Position numbers and translations under genes: made by a program
In this document: positions 1 through 6,734 of the stretch, one piece after another
Layout: the number at the start of each line of letters is the position of its first letter
Position numbering within the stretch: position 1 is the stretch's first letter
Notes under the pieces: model-generated
The model's input: only the letters and a program-made list of their open reading frames with translations
The model's database searches: none
Told to the model about the DNA's origin: nothing
From: DATEMK01 sp035275625
GTDB taxonomy: Bacteria; Bacteroidota; Bacteroidia; AKYH767-A; OLB10
Assembly: GCA_035275625.1 (NCBI GenBank)
Contig: DATEMK010000589.1
Coordinates: forward strand, 1-10,830
DNA: 10,830 nt
Direction: 5' to 3'

Positions 1-697
1 CCAAAAGCTCACATTTGAACAATTCTGTAAAATGTCTTTTTATTTTTCCTTTCACTTCTTCCATGTTTACTTCGTTTCCTGATTCTTGTTTCATTGAAGT
101 AACAGCTTTATCCGAAATTCCACAGGGAACTATATTATTAAAATAATTCAGATCGGCATTTACATTTAACGCAAAACCATGCATGGTTACCCAGCGGCTG
201 CAACGTACACCGAATGCACAGATTTTTCTTGCCAGGTTTTTATCTTCTGCATCTAACCAGACTCCGGTGAGCTTGTCAATCCGCGAACCAATGATATTAT
301 ATTCTGCAAGCGTTCTGATGATTGCTTCTTCGAGATAGCGCAAATATTTATGAATGTCATTAAAAAAATAATCGAGGTTCAAAATCGGGTAGCCTACGAT
401 TTGTCCCGGACCATGATAGGTTATGTCTCCTCCGCGGTTAATTTTATAAAACGTTGCATGGTTTTCGCCTAACTTATTTTCATCAATCAGCAAATGATCT
501 TCTGAACCGCTTTTTCCAAGTGTATAGACATGCGGATGCTCACAGAAAAGCAGGTAATTGGGAGTCTGGAGTCCGGAGTTTCCGGAATTTCTTAACTCCA
601 TTTTTTGCTGAACAATTTCGTTTAGCAGCAATTCCTGGTAATCCCATGCTGCTTTGTAATCTGTCAAGCCAAGGTCTTTGAAAATGACTTTTTGCAT
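1..697 (-). CDS. lipB: Lipoyl(octanoyl) transferase LipB, 3' end cut off
   Basis: LipB moves an octanoyl group from acyl carrier protein to the lipoyl domains of 2-oxoacid dehydrogenases and the glycine cleavage H protein, the first step of endogenous lipoate synthesis in the cytoplasm. I translated 232 codons from the ATG at 697-695; the frame is still open at position 1, so the C-terminus lies outside the window. Visible family motifs are EHPHVYTLGKSG (residues 53-64), the RGGDITYHGPGQ block (88-99), ARKICAFGVR with the expected catalytic Lys158, and NIVPCGISDK with the catalytic Cys192. The spacing agrees with the Lys/Cys pair of E. coli LipB. Residues about 39-47 lie in a variable loop before the first conserved block and are encoded by a 7-bp repeat array (see 561-588). 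The gene is divergent from the YceI gene. Identification is firm. Confidence 0.95.
   Translation of the reverse strand, partial: MQKVIFKDLGLTDYKAAWDYQELLLNEIVQQKMELRNSGNSGLQTPNYLLFCEHPHVYTLGKSGSEDHLLIDENKLGENHATFYKINRGGDITYHGPGQIVGYPILNLDYFFNDIHKYLRYLEEAIIRTLAEYNIIGSRIDKLTGVWLDAEDKNLARKICAFGVRCSRWVTMHGFALNVNADLNYFNNIVPCGISDKAVTSMKQESGNEVNMEEVKGKIKRHFTELFKCELL
561..588 (-). repeat. 7-bp repeat array inside lipB (xACTCCx units)
   Basis: On the plus strand GGAGTCT (561-567) is followed directly by GGAGTCC (568-574) and a third unit at 575-581 that keeps GGAGT; 582-588 is a degenerate continuation. In lipB sense orientation the units read AACTCCG, GACTCCA and so on. They encode residues about 39-47 (Gly-Asn-Ser-Gly-Leu-Gln-Thr-Pro-Asn), in the variable loop ahead of the conserved EHPHVYTLGKSG motif. 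The 7-nt period crosses the codon frame, so it reflects DNA-level repetition. It resembles the arrays at 6898-6932, 8427-8454, 8599-8633, 8692-8719 and 8735-8769. Confidence 0.6.
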
Positions 698-701
698 AAA
701 G

Positions 702-709
702 CAAAGGTA
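702..709 (-). promoter_or_regulatory. Bacteroidota-type -7 box for lipB
   Basis: Read on the minus strand this is TACCTTTG, an exact match to the TAnnTTTG -7 consensus of Bacteroidota sigma-A promoters. It lies 4 bp upstream of the lipB ATG, so the leader would be very short or absent. I see no TTTG -33 box at the usual spacing; the nearest TTTG upstream is about 26 bp away. Confidence 0.45.
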
Positions 710-822
710 GTAAGATTGGAATGATGGAATAGGATCAAACAACCTGTTAAAAAACTCCGGATTTTTAATAAAAAACGCTGAAACTTTTCCTGTTTATTTG
801 AGTATTATAAAAGTAAAAAAGG

Positions 823-1386
823 ATGAAAAAAGTTATTCTTTCATTGTTTTTGATTTTTATTGCGCCTGCTTATGCAGTTTCGCCCGGTGACTATTTTTTT
901 ACAAGCACCGGCAATATTTCTTTTATTTCCAGTGCTCCGCTGGAAATTATTAAAGCTTCTTCAGATGATATGAAAGGGTTGATTGATGCAGGGAAAAAAA
1001 CCTTTTCATTCCGTGTTGCCTGCAGGAGCTTTGAAGGATTTAACAGCGAATTGCAGCGCGAACATTTCAATGAAAAATATATGGAGAATGAAAAATATCC
1101 TGAAGCGGTTTTTAACGGAACCATTACAAACGAAATTGATTTTTCGAAAAACGGAACCTATTCCGTGATTGCAAAAGGGAAGCTTAACATTCATGGAGTG
1201 GAAAAGGAACGGACAATTAAAGCAGCAATGAATATGAGCAACGAAATGGTTCATGTTGAATCAAAATTCAGTGTGCTGCTGGATGATCATAACATCAGGA
1301 TTCCGAAAATAGTGACGCAGAAAATTGCCACAGAAATTGTTATCGAAGTAAAAGCGGATTTGAAAAGAAAAACCCTGGCGAATTAA
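823..1386 (+). CDS. YceI-family secreted protein
   Basis: The 187-residue product has a signal peptide (lysines at 2-3, hydrophobic stretch 4-15, cleavage expected after AYA at about residue 18), then a complete YceI-like domain. Family features are the FSFRVACRSFEGFNS strand and turn (61-75), LQREHFNEKYME (77-88), KYPEAVFNG (91-99) and, later, GKLNIHGVEKER. YceI proteins form a lipocalin-like barrel that binds polyisoprenoid or other amphiphilic lipids; the location here is periplasmic or outer-membrane side. The ligand cannot be read from the sequence. It stands alone between lipB (divergent) and the isomerase (convergent). The ATG at 823 is chosen because it gives a clean signal peptide. 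Confidence 0.88.
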   Translation: MKKVILSLFLIFIAPAYAVSPGDYFFTSTGNISFISSAPLEIIKASSDDMKGLIDAGKKTFSFRVACRSFEGFNSELQREHFNEKYMENEKYPEAVFNGTITNEIDFSKNGTYSVIAKGKLNIHGVEKERTIKAAMNMSNEMVHVESKFSVLLDDHNIRIPKIVTQKIATEIVIEVKADLKRKTLAN

Positions 1387-1392
1387 TTATTT

Positions 1393-1418
1393 TTAAGAAG
1401 CGCTTAATTTTTTCTTAA
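1393..1418. terminator. Possible bidirectional terminator between convergent genes
   Basis: Inverted repeat TTAAGAA (1393-1399) and TTCTTAA (1412-1418) with a 12-nt loop. A smaller stem, TTAAG with CTTAA, inside it is followed by six T residues (1408-1413). It lies in the 35-bp gap between the stop codons of the YceI gene and the isomerase gene. The stem is AT-rich and weak, so this is tentative. Confidence 0.35.
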
Positions 1419-1421
1419 CCC

Positions 1422-2405
1422 TCAACCCTTCGCTAACTCCCCTTTCAAATAATCTATCACCTTCACTTCTGTAGCGTCAATGTCACGAATTTCGGAAAGA
1501 TACCAGCTCACCCAATCACCAAAATGAACGAGATAAAAAGTTTTTTCCAGCATGGAATCACCTTTTGAAAAAACTTCTAAAACATAAGGCGTATATTTTG
1601 CAACAACGTCTTTAGTAAGATTCATGCGCGATTGTGTGCGGCTGTAATCATCTTCGTTTCGAAAAAATATGACGGCTAATTTTTTATTCGCAACTGTCCA
1701 GCCCACCAGTTCATTATGATTCATTTCAGGCAGCACACTGTTCCAGCAAAGCATTTTTGAATTTTCATTTACCTGCTGCCTGAACCGTATGGCAACACCT
1801 TCAAAATTTGCAGCGCTGTAAATCACCGGAATTTTTTTATGCAGCTTTTCAGCAAGATAATAGGCTTCCGATTTTATGTGTTCCTCCTCATGATCGAGCA
1901 ATGCCACCGTTTTTTTTAATTGTGATTTAAAACCGTCCCCGATTAATTTATAGCCATGCAGCACATACAGCAATTGCGTAAACGAATAAGCAAACGCTGA
2001 ACGCGGAGGCCTGCCGCTGGGGATAGTTATGTAATCACAATTATTCTTTTTCGCCATCTCCAGCACTTTTCCGCCCGCAGTAACGCAGCATATTTTCGCA
2101 TTTTTCTTTAAAGCCATTTCAAAACACGAAACAGTTTCCTCGGTATTTCCCGAATAGGAAGAAACAATCACCAGCGTATTTTCATTCACATATTCAGGAA
2201 GAAAATAATCTTTATTCACCAGCACCGGAACTTTAATTTCCTTTTCAGTAACCTGCGCCACAATGCTCCCCCCGATTCCCGATCCGCCCAACCCGGTGAT
2301 GACAATATTCCTTATTTCATTTTTTGACGGAGTAAAGGTTGCTTTTTCACCGATAGAAATTGCTTCGGTTAATTGCTGTGTAAAAGTTTCAATAAGATCT
2401 TTCAT
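1422..2405 (-). CDS. Bifunctional phosphoglucose/phosphomannose isomerase (SIS domain)
   Basis: A 327-residue cytoplasmic sugar-phosphate isomerase of the PGI/PMI type, interconverting fructose 6-phosphate with glucose 6-phosphate and mannose 6-phosphate. The N-terminal SIS fold shows TGLGGSGIGGS (37-47), the phosphate-binding SSYSGNTEE (82-90) and VTAGG (108-112). PPRSAF (133-138) carries the active-site Arg, and NENSK (213-217) and MNHNE (228-232) carry the expected catalytic Glu214 and His230 of the Pyrobaculum-type enzyme. The C-terminal half matches the bacterial PGI C-terminal domain and the length is normal. It is distinct from classic 450-550-residue Pgi. A -7 box at 2431-2438 lies 26 bp before the ATG. 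It is divergent from lysS. Substrate preference is inferred from the family. Confidence 0.88.
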   Translation of the reverse strand: MKDLIETFTQQLTEAISIGEKATFTPSKNEIRNIVITGLGGSGIGGSIVAQVTEKEIKVPVLVNKDYFLPEYVNENTLVIVSSYSGNTEETVSCFEMALKKNAKICCVTAGGKVLEMAKKNNCDYITIPSGRPPRSAFAYSFTQLLYVLHGYKLIGDGFKSQLKKTVALLDHEEEHIKSEAYYLAEKLHKKIPVIYSAANFEGVAIRFRQQVNENSKMLCWNSVLPEMNHNELVGWTVANKKLAVIFFRNEDDYSRTQSRMNLTKDVVAKYTPYVLEVFSKGDSMLEKTFYLVHFGDWVSWYLSEIRDIDATEVKVIDYLKGELAKG

Positions 2406-2430
2406 GGAAATATTATTTTTAAAAGGAGAG

Positions 2431-2438
2431 CAAAAATA
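2431..2438 (-). promoter_or_regulatory. -7 box for the isomerase gene
   Basis: On the minus strand the sequence is TATTTTTG, matching TAnnTTTG. It is 26 bp from the ATG at 2405, giving an expected leader of roughly 20 nt. No clear -33 TTG is visible; the upstream DNA is the ATCCG-rich repeat region at 2441-2498. Confidence 0.45.
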
Positions 2439-2440
2439 TG

Positions 2441-2498
2441 AAATCCGTTTTTATCAGTTAAATCCGTGCCTGCCCCGTATTTATCGGGGTCATCCGCG
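2441..2498 (+). repeat. ATCCG-rich intergenic repeat, split by a small hairpin element
   Basis: AAATCCGT occurs at 2441-2448 and AAATCCGTG at 2460-2468, with a third related unit ATCCGCG at 2492-2498. The last two are separated by a GC-rich hairpin at 2469-2489; without it the units read ATCCGTG-TCATCCGCG. I recognise this phrase as one that recurs in intergenic DNA of other bacteria, but cannot verify that here. It fills the space between the divergent isomerase and lysS promoters. Confidence 0.5.
2469..2489. repeat. Small GC-rich hairpin element within the ATCCG repeat
   Basis: CCCCG (2473-2477) and CGGGG (2485-2489) form a perfect 5-bp stem around the 7-nt loop TATTTAT. Its GC-rich arms stand out in AT-rich intergenic DNA. 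It interrupts what otherwise reads as a continuous ATCCG repeat, suggesting insertion. It lies upstream of the lysS -7 box, so it is unlikely to be part of the lysS leader. Confidence 0.45.
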
Positions 2499-2504
2499 TT
2501 CTAT

Positions 2505-2512
2505 TATCTTTG
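2505..2512 (+). promoter_or_regulatory. -7 box for lysS
   Basis: TATCTTTG matches the TAnnTTTG consensus exactly and lies 20 bp upstream of the lysS ATG. The expected leader is about 13-15 nt, with no Shine-Dalgarno sequence, which is normal for Bacteroidota. No -33 TTG is seen at standard spacing. Confidence 0.5.
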
Positions 2513-2532
2513 CGGCTTACATTTAAGAAGAT

Positions 2533-4254
2533 ATGTCCGCCCAATTAACAGAACAGGAAAACCTCAGAAGGCAGAAGTTAGATGAACTCATAAAACTTGG
2601 AATAAATCCGTACCCGGCAGAAGAATGGAAAACAGATTATGAATCGCCTATGATTTTAGATCTTTTTACTGATGAGCCTGACCGGCTTACTGACATTTCT
2701 TTTGCCGGCCGGATTATGAGCGTGAGAGACATGGGTAAAGCCTCATTTGCGGAATTACATGATGCTTTTGGGAAAATCCAAATTTATATTAAGCGTGATG
2801 ATGTGTGTCCCGGTGATGATAAAACTTTATATGATGTTGTCTGGAAAAAGCTTCTCGATATCGGAGATATTATTGGGGTGAAAGGCTTTGTGTTCAGAAC
2901 GAAGATGGGAGAAATTTCCATCCATGTAAAAGAATTCAAGCTGCTTACCAAATCATTGCGCCCGCTTCCGATGGTGAAAGAAGATGCGGAAGGAAAATTA
3001 CATGATGCTTTTACCGATCCTGAAATGCGCTACCGCCAGCGTTATATTGACTTAATCGTAAATCCGCGGGTGCGTGAAGTTTTTCGCAAGCGCACGCGGT
3101 TAGTTAATACCATGCGGACCTATCTTGATGAGAGAGGGTATCTTGAAGTGGAAACTCCGATTCTTCAGCCGTTGTACGGAGGAGCTGCTGCACGCCCGTT
3201 CAAGACACATCACAACACGCTTGACATGACTTTGTATTTGCGCATAGCAAATGAATTGTATTTAAAAAGATTAATTGTTGGCGGGTACGATGGCGTGTAT
3301 GAGTTTTCAAAAGATTTCCGCAACGAAGGAATGGACCGCACTCACAACCCTGAATTTACACAGGTGGAATTATATGTTGCTTATAAAGATTACGAATGGA
3401 TGATGAACCTTGTGGAGGAGATGATTGAAAAAGTCGCTTTGGATTTACATGGAACAACAGAAGTGCAGGTTGGAGAAAACACAATTAATTTCAAACGTCC
3501 CTGGAAAAGGTTTACCATGTACGAAGCGATTCAACATTTTACAAAAGTTGATATTTCTGAAATGGATGAATCAGCCATGCGTAATGCTGCAAAAGAAATG
3601 GGAGTTGAACTGGATCAGACAATGGGCAGAGGAAAAATCATTGATACAATATTCGGAGAGAAATGTGAACCGAATTTGATTCAGCCAACTTTTATTACAG
3701 ATTATCCTGTTGAAATGTCCCCGCTTGCAAAAAAACACCGCAGCAAGCCGGGATTGGTTGAACGTTTTGAAGCCATCTGCAACAGCAAAGAAATCTGCAA
3801 TGCATTTTCAGAATTAAATGACCCGATTGACCAGCGGAAAAGATTTGAAGAACAATTAGCGCTTGGTTTAAGAGGCGATGAAGAAGCTATGCAGCTTGAC
3901 GAAGATTTTTTACGGGCCATTGAATATGGAATGCCGCCCACCGCAGGACTGGGCATCGGCATTGACCGTTTGACAATGATCATGACCAACCAGCCTTCTA
4001 TACAGGATGTTTTATTTTTTCCGCAAATGCGCCTTGAAGCGATTGAAACATCCGGTGTAAACGAAACCGGGCTTTCTCATATTCCTTCTCCGTGGAATGA
4101 TGTGATTGCAAAAATGGGAGTGACCAATATCGAGCAATTAAAAAACATGAATCCGAATAAATTATTTAATGACCTTGGCGGGATGCGAAAAAAAATGAAA
4201 CTGGTTGTGCCGATGGTGAGCCTGGATGAAGTGAAAAACTGGATGATGGTTTAA
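2533..4254 (+). CDS. lysS: Lysine--tRNA ligase, class II, with C-terminal extension
   Basis: Charges tRNA-Lys with lysine in the cytoplasm. The 573 residues hold an N-terminal OB-fold anticodon-binding domain (about 55-140), then the class II core: RYRQRYIDLI (166-175), motif 1 around 180-212 ending ETPILQP, motif 2 as FRNEGMDRTHNPEFTQ (262-277), and motif 3 as AGLGIGIDRLTM (471-482). The core ends near FFPQMR (495-500). About 73 further residues follow (501-573), including a helical segment AKMGVTNIEQL and a basic GGMRKKMK stretch, and make the protein about 70 residues longer than E. coli LysS. Similar tails occur in Bacteroidota LysRS as I recall them; the role is unknown. First gene of a likely operon with 4268-4915 and nth. 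Confidence 0.97.
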   Translation: MSAQLTEQENLRRQKLDELIKLGINPYPAEEWKTDYESPMILDLFTDEPDRLTDISFAGRIMSVRDMGKASFAELHDAFGKIQIYIKRDDVCPGDDKTLYDVVWKKLLDIGDIIGVKGFVFRTKMGEISIHVKEFKLLTKSLRPLPMVKEDAEGKLHDAFTDPEMRYRQRYIDLIVNPRVREVFRKRTRLVNTMRTYLDERGYLEVETPILQPLYGGAAARPFKTHHNTLDMTLYLRIANELYLKRLIVGGYDGVYEFSKDFRNEGMDRTHNPEFTQVELYVAYKDYEWMMNLVEEMIEKVALDLHGTTEVQVGENTINFKRPWKRFTMYEAIQHFTKVDISEMDESAMRNAAKEMGVELDQTMGRGKIIDTIFGEKCEPNLIQPTFITDYPVEMSPLAKKHRSKPGLVERFEAICNSKEICNAFSELNDPIDQRKRFEEQLALGLRGDEEAMQLDEDFLRAIEYGMPPTAGLGIGIDRLTMIMTNQPSIQDVLFFPQMRLEAIETSGVNETGLSHIPSPWNDVIAKMGVTNIEQLKNMNPNKLFNDLGGMRKKMKLVVPMVSLDEVKNWMMV

Positions 4255-4267
4255 TAAAAACTTTTCT

Positions 4268-4915
4268 ATGCACAGGTCATTGAAAACATTTAAAGTGATT
4301 TTATTTCTTTCTGTGCTGTTTCTTTTTCAAACTGCATCTGTTTACGGAAAAAAAAAGATTCCCGGTTATTACATTACCAATAGTAATGATACAGTTTCCT
4401 GTGAATTTTTGGTTGGTTTTGATTTATTTGAGAAGATAAGGATACTTCCACTTCAATATAAAATTGAATGTATTGATTCTTCAGGAATAAAACATAAATT
4501 TAAGCCGGGTGATGTAAAAGGATTTTTAATTACTGTTGATACAGTATCCTATTCTTTTGTTCCTATCAGAAATACTATGCATGTTGAAAGAGCATTTCAT
4601 ACTGATTCTATTATTTTCGCAAATATCCTGGTGGATGGGTATGTAAAGCTATATGAAATATTTTTTGAAAAGTCGGGTGGTTCGATGCCGGGACCAAATG
4701 GAACAATGACTCCAACCGGAGGCGGAGTGGGATCAATTTACTATTTGGAAAAGGGGCGCAGTGAACCTGACGGAGTGAGACGACTTTTTTTTCGAAAAGA
4801 CATTAGCAGAATTTTATACGATAATCAAAAATTAGTTGATAAAATAAATAACAAAGAATATAAATATTCAGATACTAAAGAAATAGTTGCCGAGTATAAT
4901 GCATGGAAAAGATAA
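4268..4915 (+). CDS. Secreted protein of unknown function
   Basis: I do not recognise a named family. The 215-residue product starts with a clear signal peptide (hydrophobic 9-24, cleavage expected near VYG at 25-27). The mature part begins GYYITNSNDTVSCEF, a pattern common in uncharacterised Bacteroidota exported proteins that open with a short strand and a 'NDT' turn. A Gly/Pro-rich loop near residues 138-155 is followed by a charged C-terminus with a KEIVAEYNAW ending. There are no membrane segments after the signal and no lipoprotein Cys. It starts 13 bp after the lysS stop and ends 18 bp before nth, so co-transcription is likely, though a functional link to tRNA charging or DNA repair is not implied. 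Confidence 0.72.
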   Translation: MHRSLKTFKVILFLSVLFLFQTASVYGKKKIPGYYITNSNDTVSCEFLVGFDLFEKIRILPLQYKIECIDSSGIKHKFKPGDVKGFLITVDTVSYSFVPIRNTMHVERAFHTDSIIFANILVDGYVKLYEIFFEKSGGSMPGPNGTMTPTGGGVGSIYYLEKGRSEPDGVRRLFFRKDISRILYDNQKLVDKINNKEYKYSDTKEIVAEYNAWKR

Positions 4916-4933
4916 ATTTAATACCAGCAAAAT

Positions 4934-5569
4934 ATGCCATCAAAAATAAACTGGGCTGAATCCATACAGCCGCTTCTCAAAAAATATAACAAGAAACAGC
5001 ATCCGCTGGAATATAAAAGCCGTTATCAATTGGTAGTGATGGTTATTCTCTCTGCACAGGATTCAGACAGGAATATTAACAACATAGCCCCTGCATTGTT
5101 TAATGCATTTCCAGACATGGAATCCCTTTCTCGCGCCACGCCTGATGCACTTTTTCCTTTCATCAGCAAAGTGCGCAACTTCGGTAACAAAACAAAGTGG
5201 CTGATTGAAATGGCGCAAAAAATAAAGAGTGATAAAAATATTCCAATCACTATGGAGGAATTAACTGCACTGCCAGGAATCGGAAGAAAATCTGCTAATG
5301 TTATCCGAAGGGAATCTGGTGAAAAACCGGAAGGTGTTATTGTTGATCTGCATGTGGTTCGGGTGGCTCCGAGAATTGGAATTGCTGCGGGAACCGATCC
5401 TAAGAAAATTGAAAAACAAATTATGGATGCGCTTCCGCAAAAAGACTGGGATGCGGGGATGTGTATGTCATTTCTTGGCCGGGAGATTTGCAGGCCGACT
5501 AATCCCAGGCATGAGGAGTGTGTGATGAATACTGTTTGCGAATATTATAAGGCGATAAAGAAGAAATAA
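4934..5569 (+). CDS. nth: Endonuclease III-family DNA glycosylase with an altered iron-sulfur motif
   Basis: A 211-residue HhH-GPD protein, normal length for endonuclease III, which excises oxidised pyrimidines and cleaves the abasic site in base excision repair. LSAQDSD (39-45), the helix-hairpin-helix LPGIGRKSANV (113-123) with the expected catalytic Lys119, and VDLHVVRV (137-144) with catalytic Asp138 are present. The C-terminal [4Fe-4S] loop is unusual: Cys186, then His193 where the second Cys should be, then Cys196 and Cys202. The spacing is otherwise the canonical 6-2-5. The region 124-136 also differs from E. coli Nth. It may be a specialised paralogue with other substrates, so the symbol marks the family. 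Third gene of the lysS unit. Confidence 0.85.
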   Translation: MPSKINWAESIQPLLKKYNKKQHPLEYKSRYQLVVMVILSAQDSDRNINNIAPALFNAFPDMESLSRATPDALFPFISKVRNFGNKTKWLIEMAQKIKSDKNIPITMEELTALPGIGRKSANVIRRESGEKPEGVIVDLHVVRVAPRIGIAAGTDPKKIEKQIMDALPQKDWDAGMCMSFLGREICRPTNPRHEECVMNTVCEYYKAIKKK

Positions 5570-5571
5570 TA

Positions 5572-5610
5572 AAGCCCCACCCAACCCGCCTCAGGCGGAG
5601 AGCGCAAAAA
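5572..5610 (+). repeat. 39-bp hairpin element, copy A
   Basis: Begins AAGCCCCACCCAA, then an imperfect-context palindrome CCGCCTCAGGCGG, then GGAGAGCGC-type sequence and an A run. It matches 6752-6790 at 36 of 39 positions in the same orientation. The copy starts 2 bp after the nth stop codon. The central palindrome would form a stable stem in RNA, so it could also act as a 3' stabiliser or weak terminator, but no U run follows. Confidence 0.7.
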
Positions 5611-5617
5611 CATTTTC

Positions 5618-5637
5618 TTTCACATGTTAATGTGAAA
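5618..5637. promoter_or_regulatory. Perfect 8-bp inverted repeat, possible operator
   Basis: TTTCACAT (5618-5625) and ATGTGAAA (5630-5637) are exact reverse complements around GTTA. The site lies between nth and the VOC gene, 77 bp before the VOC ATG. With no T run after it, a dimeric regulator site is at least as likely as a terminator. No regulator gene is nearby, so this rests on symmetry alone. Confidence 0.4.
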
Positions 5638-5713
5638 TCATGCCTGCGCATAAATAAATTTTTTATTTTCGCTATCCCAAAAAATTTAATATTAATTCCA
5701 AAAAATTAAAACT

Positions 5714-6097
5714 ATGGACACAAAAGCAAATGTTTTAAACTGGTTTGAAATCCCTGCCGCTGATATTAAGCGTGCAAAAACTTTTTATGAAACTGTTTTC
5801 GGAATCAAAATGGAGGAGCAGGACATGATGGGAATGAAAATGGCTTTTTTCCCTTATGATCCGGGTTCAGGAAAACTATCCGGTGGTATTGTGCAGGGCG
5901 ATATGCACAAACCGAGCATGGATGGCCCGGTGATTTATTTGAACGCGAATCCTGATATGAAAAATGCATTGGATAAGATTGCCGGTGCGGGTGGAAAGGT
6001 GCTTATGCCAAAAACCCAGATCTCACCTGAGATTGGCTACATGGCTTTTTTTGTTGATTCGGAAGGAAACCGGATGGCGCTGCATTCGCAGAATTGA
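5714..6097 (+). CDS. VOC-family (glyoxalase/bleomycin-resistance-like) protein
   Basis: A 127-residue single-domain protein of the vicinal oxygen chelate fold. The N-terminal module opens with NWFEIPAADIKRAKTFYETVFG (about 9-30; note the family's 'FYE..FG' helix), followed by a strand around MKMAFFPYDP. The second module has the ALDKIAGAGGKVLMPK helix and strand and ends in GYMAFFVDSEGNRMALHS. Members include lyases, dioxygenases and antibiotic-binding proteins; many, like this short form, are of unknown substrate. Possible metal ligands are Glu12 and the C-terminal His, but a full ligand set is not evident. Cytoplasmic, with no signal peptide. It is preceded by a 144-bp gap holding copy A and an inverted repeat, and followed by a strong terminator, so it is probably monocistronic. 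Confidence 0.87.
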   Translation: MDTKANVLNWFEIPAADIKRAKTFYETVFGIKMEEQDMMGMKMAFFPYDPGSGKLSGGIVQGDMHKPSMDGPVIYLNANPDMKNALDKIAGAGGKVLMPKTQISPEIGYMAFFVDSEGNRMALHSQN

Positions 6098-6113
6098 TTT
6101 CACAAGTCAAACC

Positions 6114-6164
6114 AGCCTGGTTATTGATGCTATTTTTATTCAATAACCGGGCTGTTTTATTTTC
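6114..6164 (+). terminator. Rho-independent terminator after the VOC gene
   Basis: AGCCTGGTTATTGA (6114-6127) pairs with TCAATAACCGGGCT (6140-6153), 14 bp with one non-Watson-Crick position, around a 12-nt loop. It is followed at once by GTTTTATTTT. It lies 17 bp after the VOC stop codon and separates that gene from the SRPBCC gene. Confidence 0.8.
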
Positions 6165-6181
6165 ATGAAGGAATAACTTTT

Positions 6182-6189
6182 TATTTTTG
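6182..6189 (+). promoter_or_regulatory. -7 box for the SRPBCC gene
   Basis: TATTTTTG matches the TAnnTTTG consensus and is 17 bp upstream of the ATG at 6207. It follows directly after the VOC terminator, which supports a new transcript starting here. No -33 TTG is apparent. Confidence 0.45.
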
Positions 6190-6206
6190 TTTTCAAATTA
6201 AACACT

Positions 6207-6728
6207 ATGAAAAAATTTCTGAAGTATTTCCTGATCGTTATTGTCCTGATCGTGGTTGTTTTCCTTTCACTTGGATTTTTATTTCCATCGCATGAATATA
6301 CTATTCCTGTTACGGTGAATGCCCCGGTTGAAAAAACATTTGCAGTTTTTAATGATACCACCAAATTGAAGGAATGGCTGACCGGATTAAAATCTATGGA
6401 AAACATCAGCGGCAAGCTGTATGAAGCGGGAAGCAAATGGAAGATTGTGTTTGATGATCACGGAACAGAAATTTCAATGAATGAAACGATCACTGCATTT
6501 AAAGAAAATGAATTGGTTTCGTTCGATATTGAAAATGATTTTATAAAAAGTACGAATGAAGTCCGTTTTGTCCCGAAAGGAAATATGACTGAAGTAATTG
6601 CTCATGTCCATTACAGCGGAACAGGTATTTTTCAGAAATCTATTCTTGCTTTGTTCAGCGGAATGGTAAAAAAGCAGCAGGAAGAAAGTTATAATTTATT
6701 GAAGCAGGTTGTTGAAAAATCGAATTGA
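6207..6728 (+). CDS. Membrane-anchored SRPBCC-fold protein
   Basis: The 173-residue product has one N-terminal hydrophobic segment (about residues 5-27) after MKK, best read as a membrane anchor with the rest outside the inner membrane, although an uncleaved signal is hard to tell from a cleaved one. The remainder fits the SRPBCC/polyketide cyclase-like fold: a first strand 'YTIPVTVNAPVEKTFAVFNDTTKLKEWL' region (30-57, containing the typical AP.EK.F..F.D...L.EW pattern), central strands with GSKWKI, and a long C-terminal helix KKQQEESYNLLKQVVEK. Such folds bind hydrophobic ligands. Ligand and role are unknown. It is flanked by a terminator upstream and a nested repeat downstream. Confidence 0.83.
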   Translation: MKKFLKYFLIVIVLIVVVFLSLGFLFPSHEYTIPVTVNAPVEKTFAVFNDTTKLKEWLTGLKSMENISGKLYEAGSKWKIVFDDHGTEISMNETITAFKENELVSFDIENDFIKSTNEVRFVPKGNMTEVIAHVHYSGTGIFQKSILALFSGMVKKQQEESYNLLKQVVEKSN

Positions 6729-6734
6729 AGATTC

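Noticed and set aside
454..681. 75-codon open frame on the plus strand
   Set aside because: Antisense to the clear lipB coding sequence.
793..800. TTTATTTG as a -7 box for the YceI gene
   Set aside because: It misses the first A of TAnnTTTG, which is essential in the consensus, so I do not list it.
5675..5710. Direct repeat of CCAAAAAATT before the VOC gene
   Set aside because: The words are A/T-rich and short; such repeats are expected by chance in intergenic DNA of this composition.
6114..6164. Riboswitch or small RNA
   Set aside because: A simple stem followed by a T run right after a stop codon is fully explained as a terminator.
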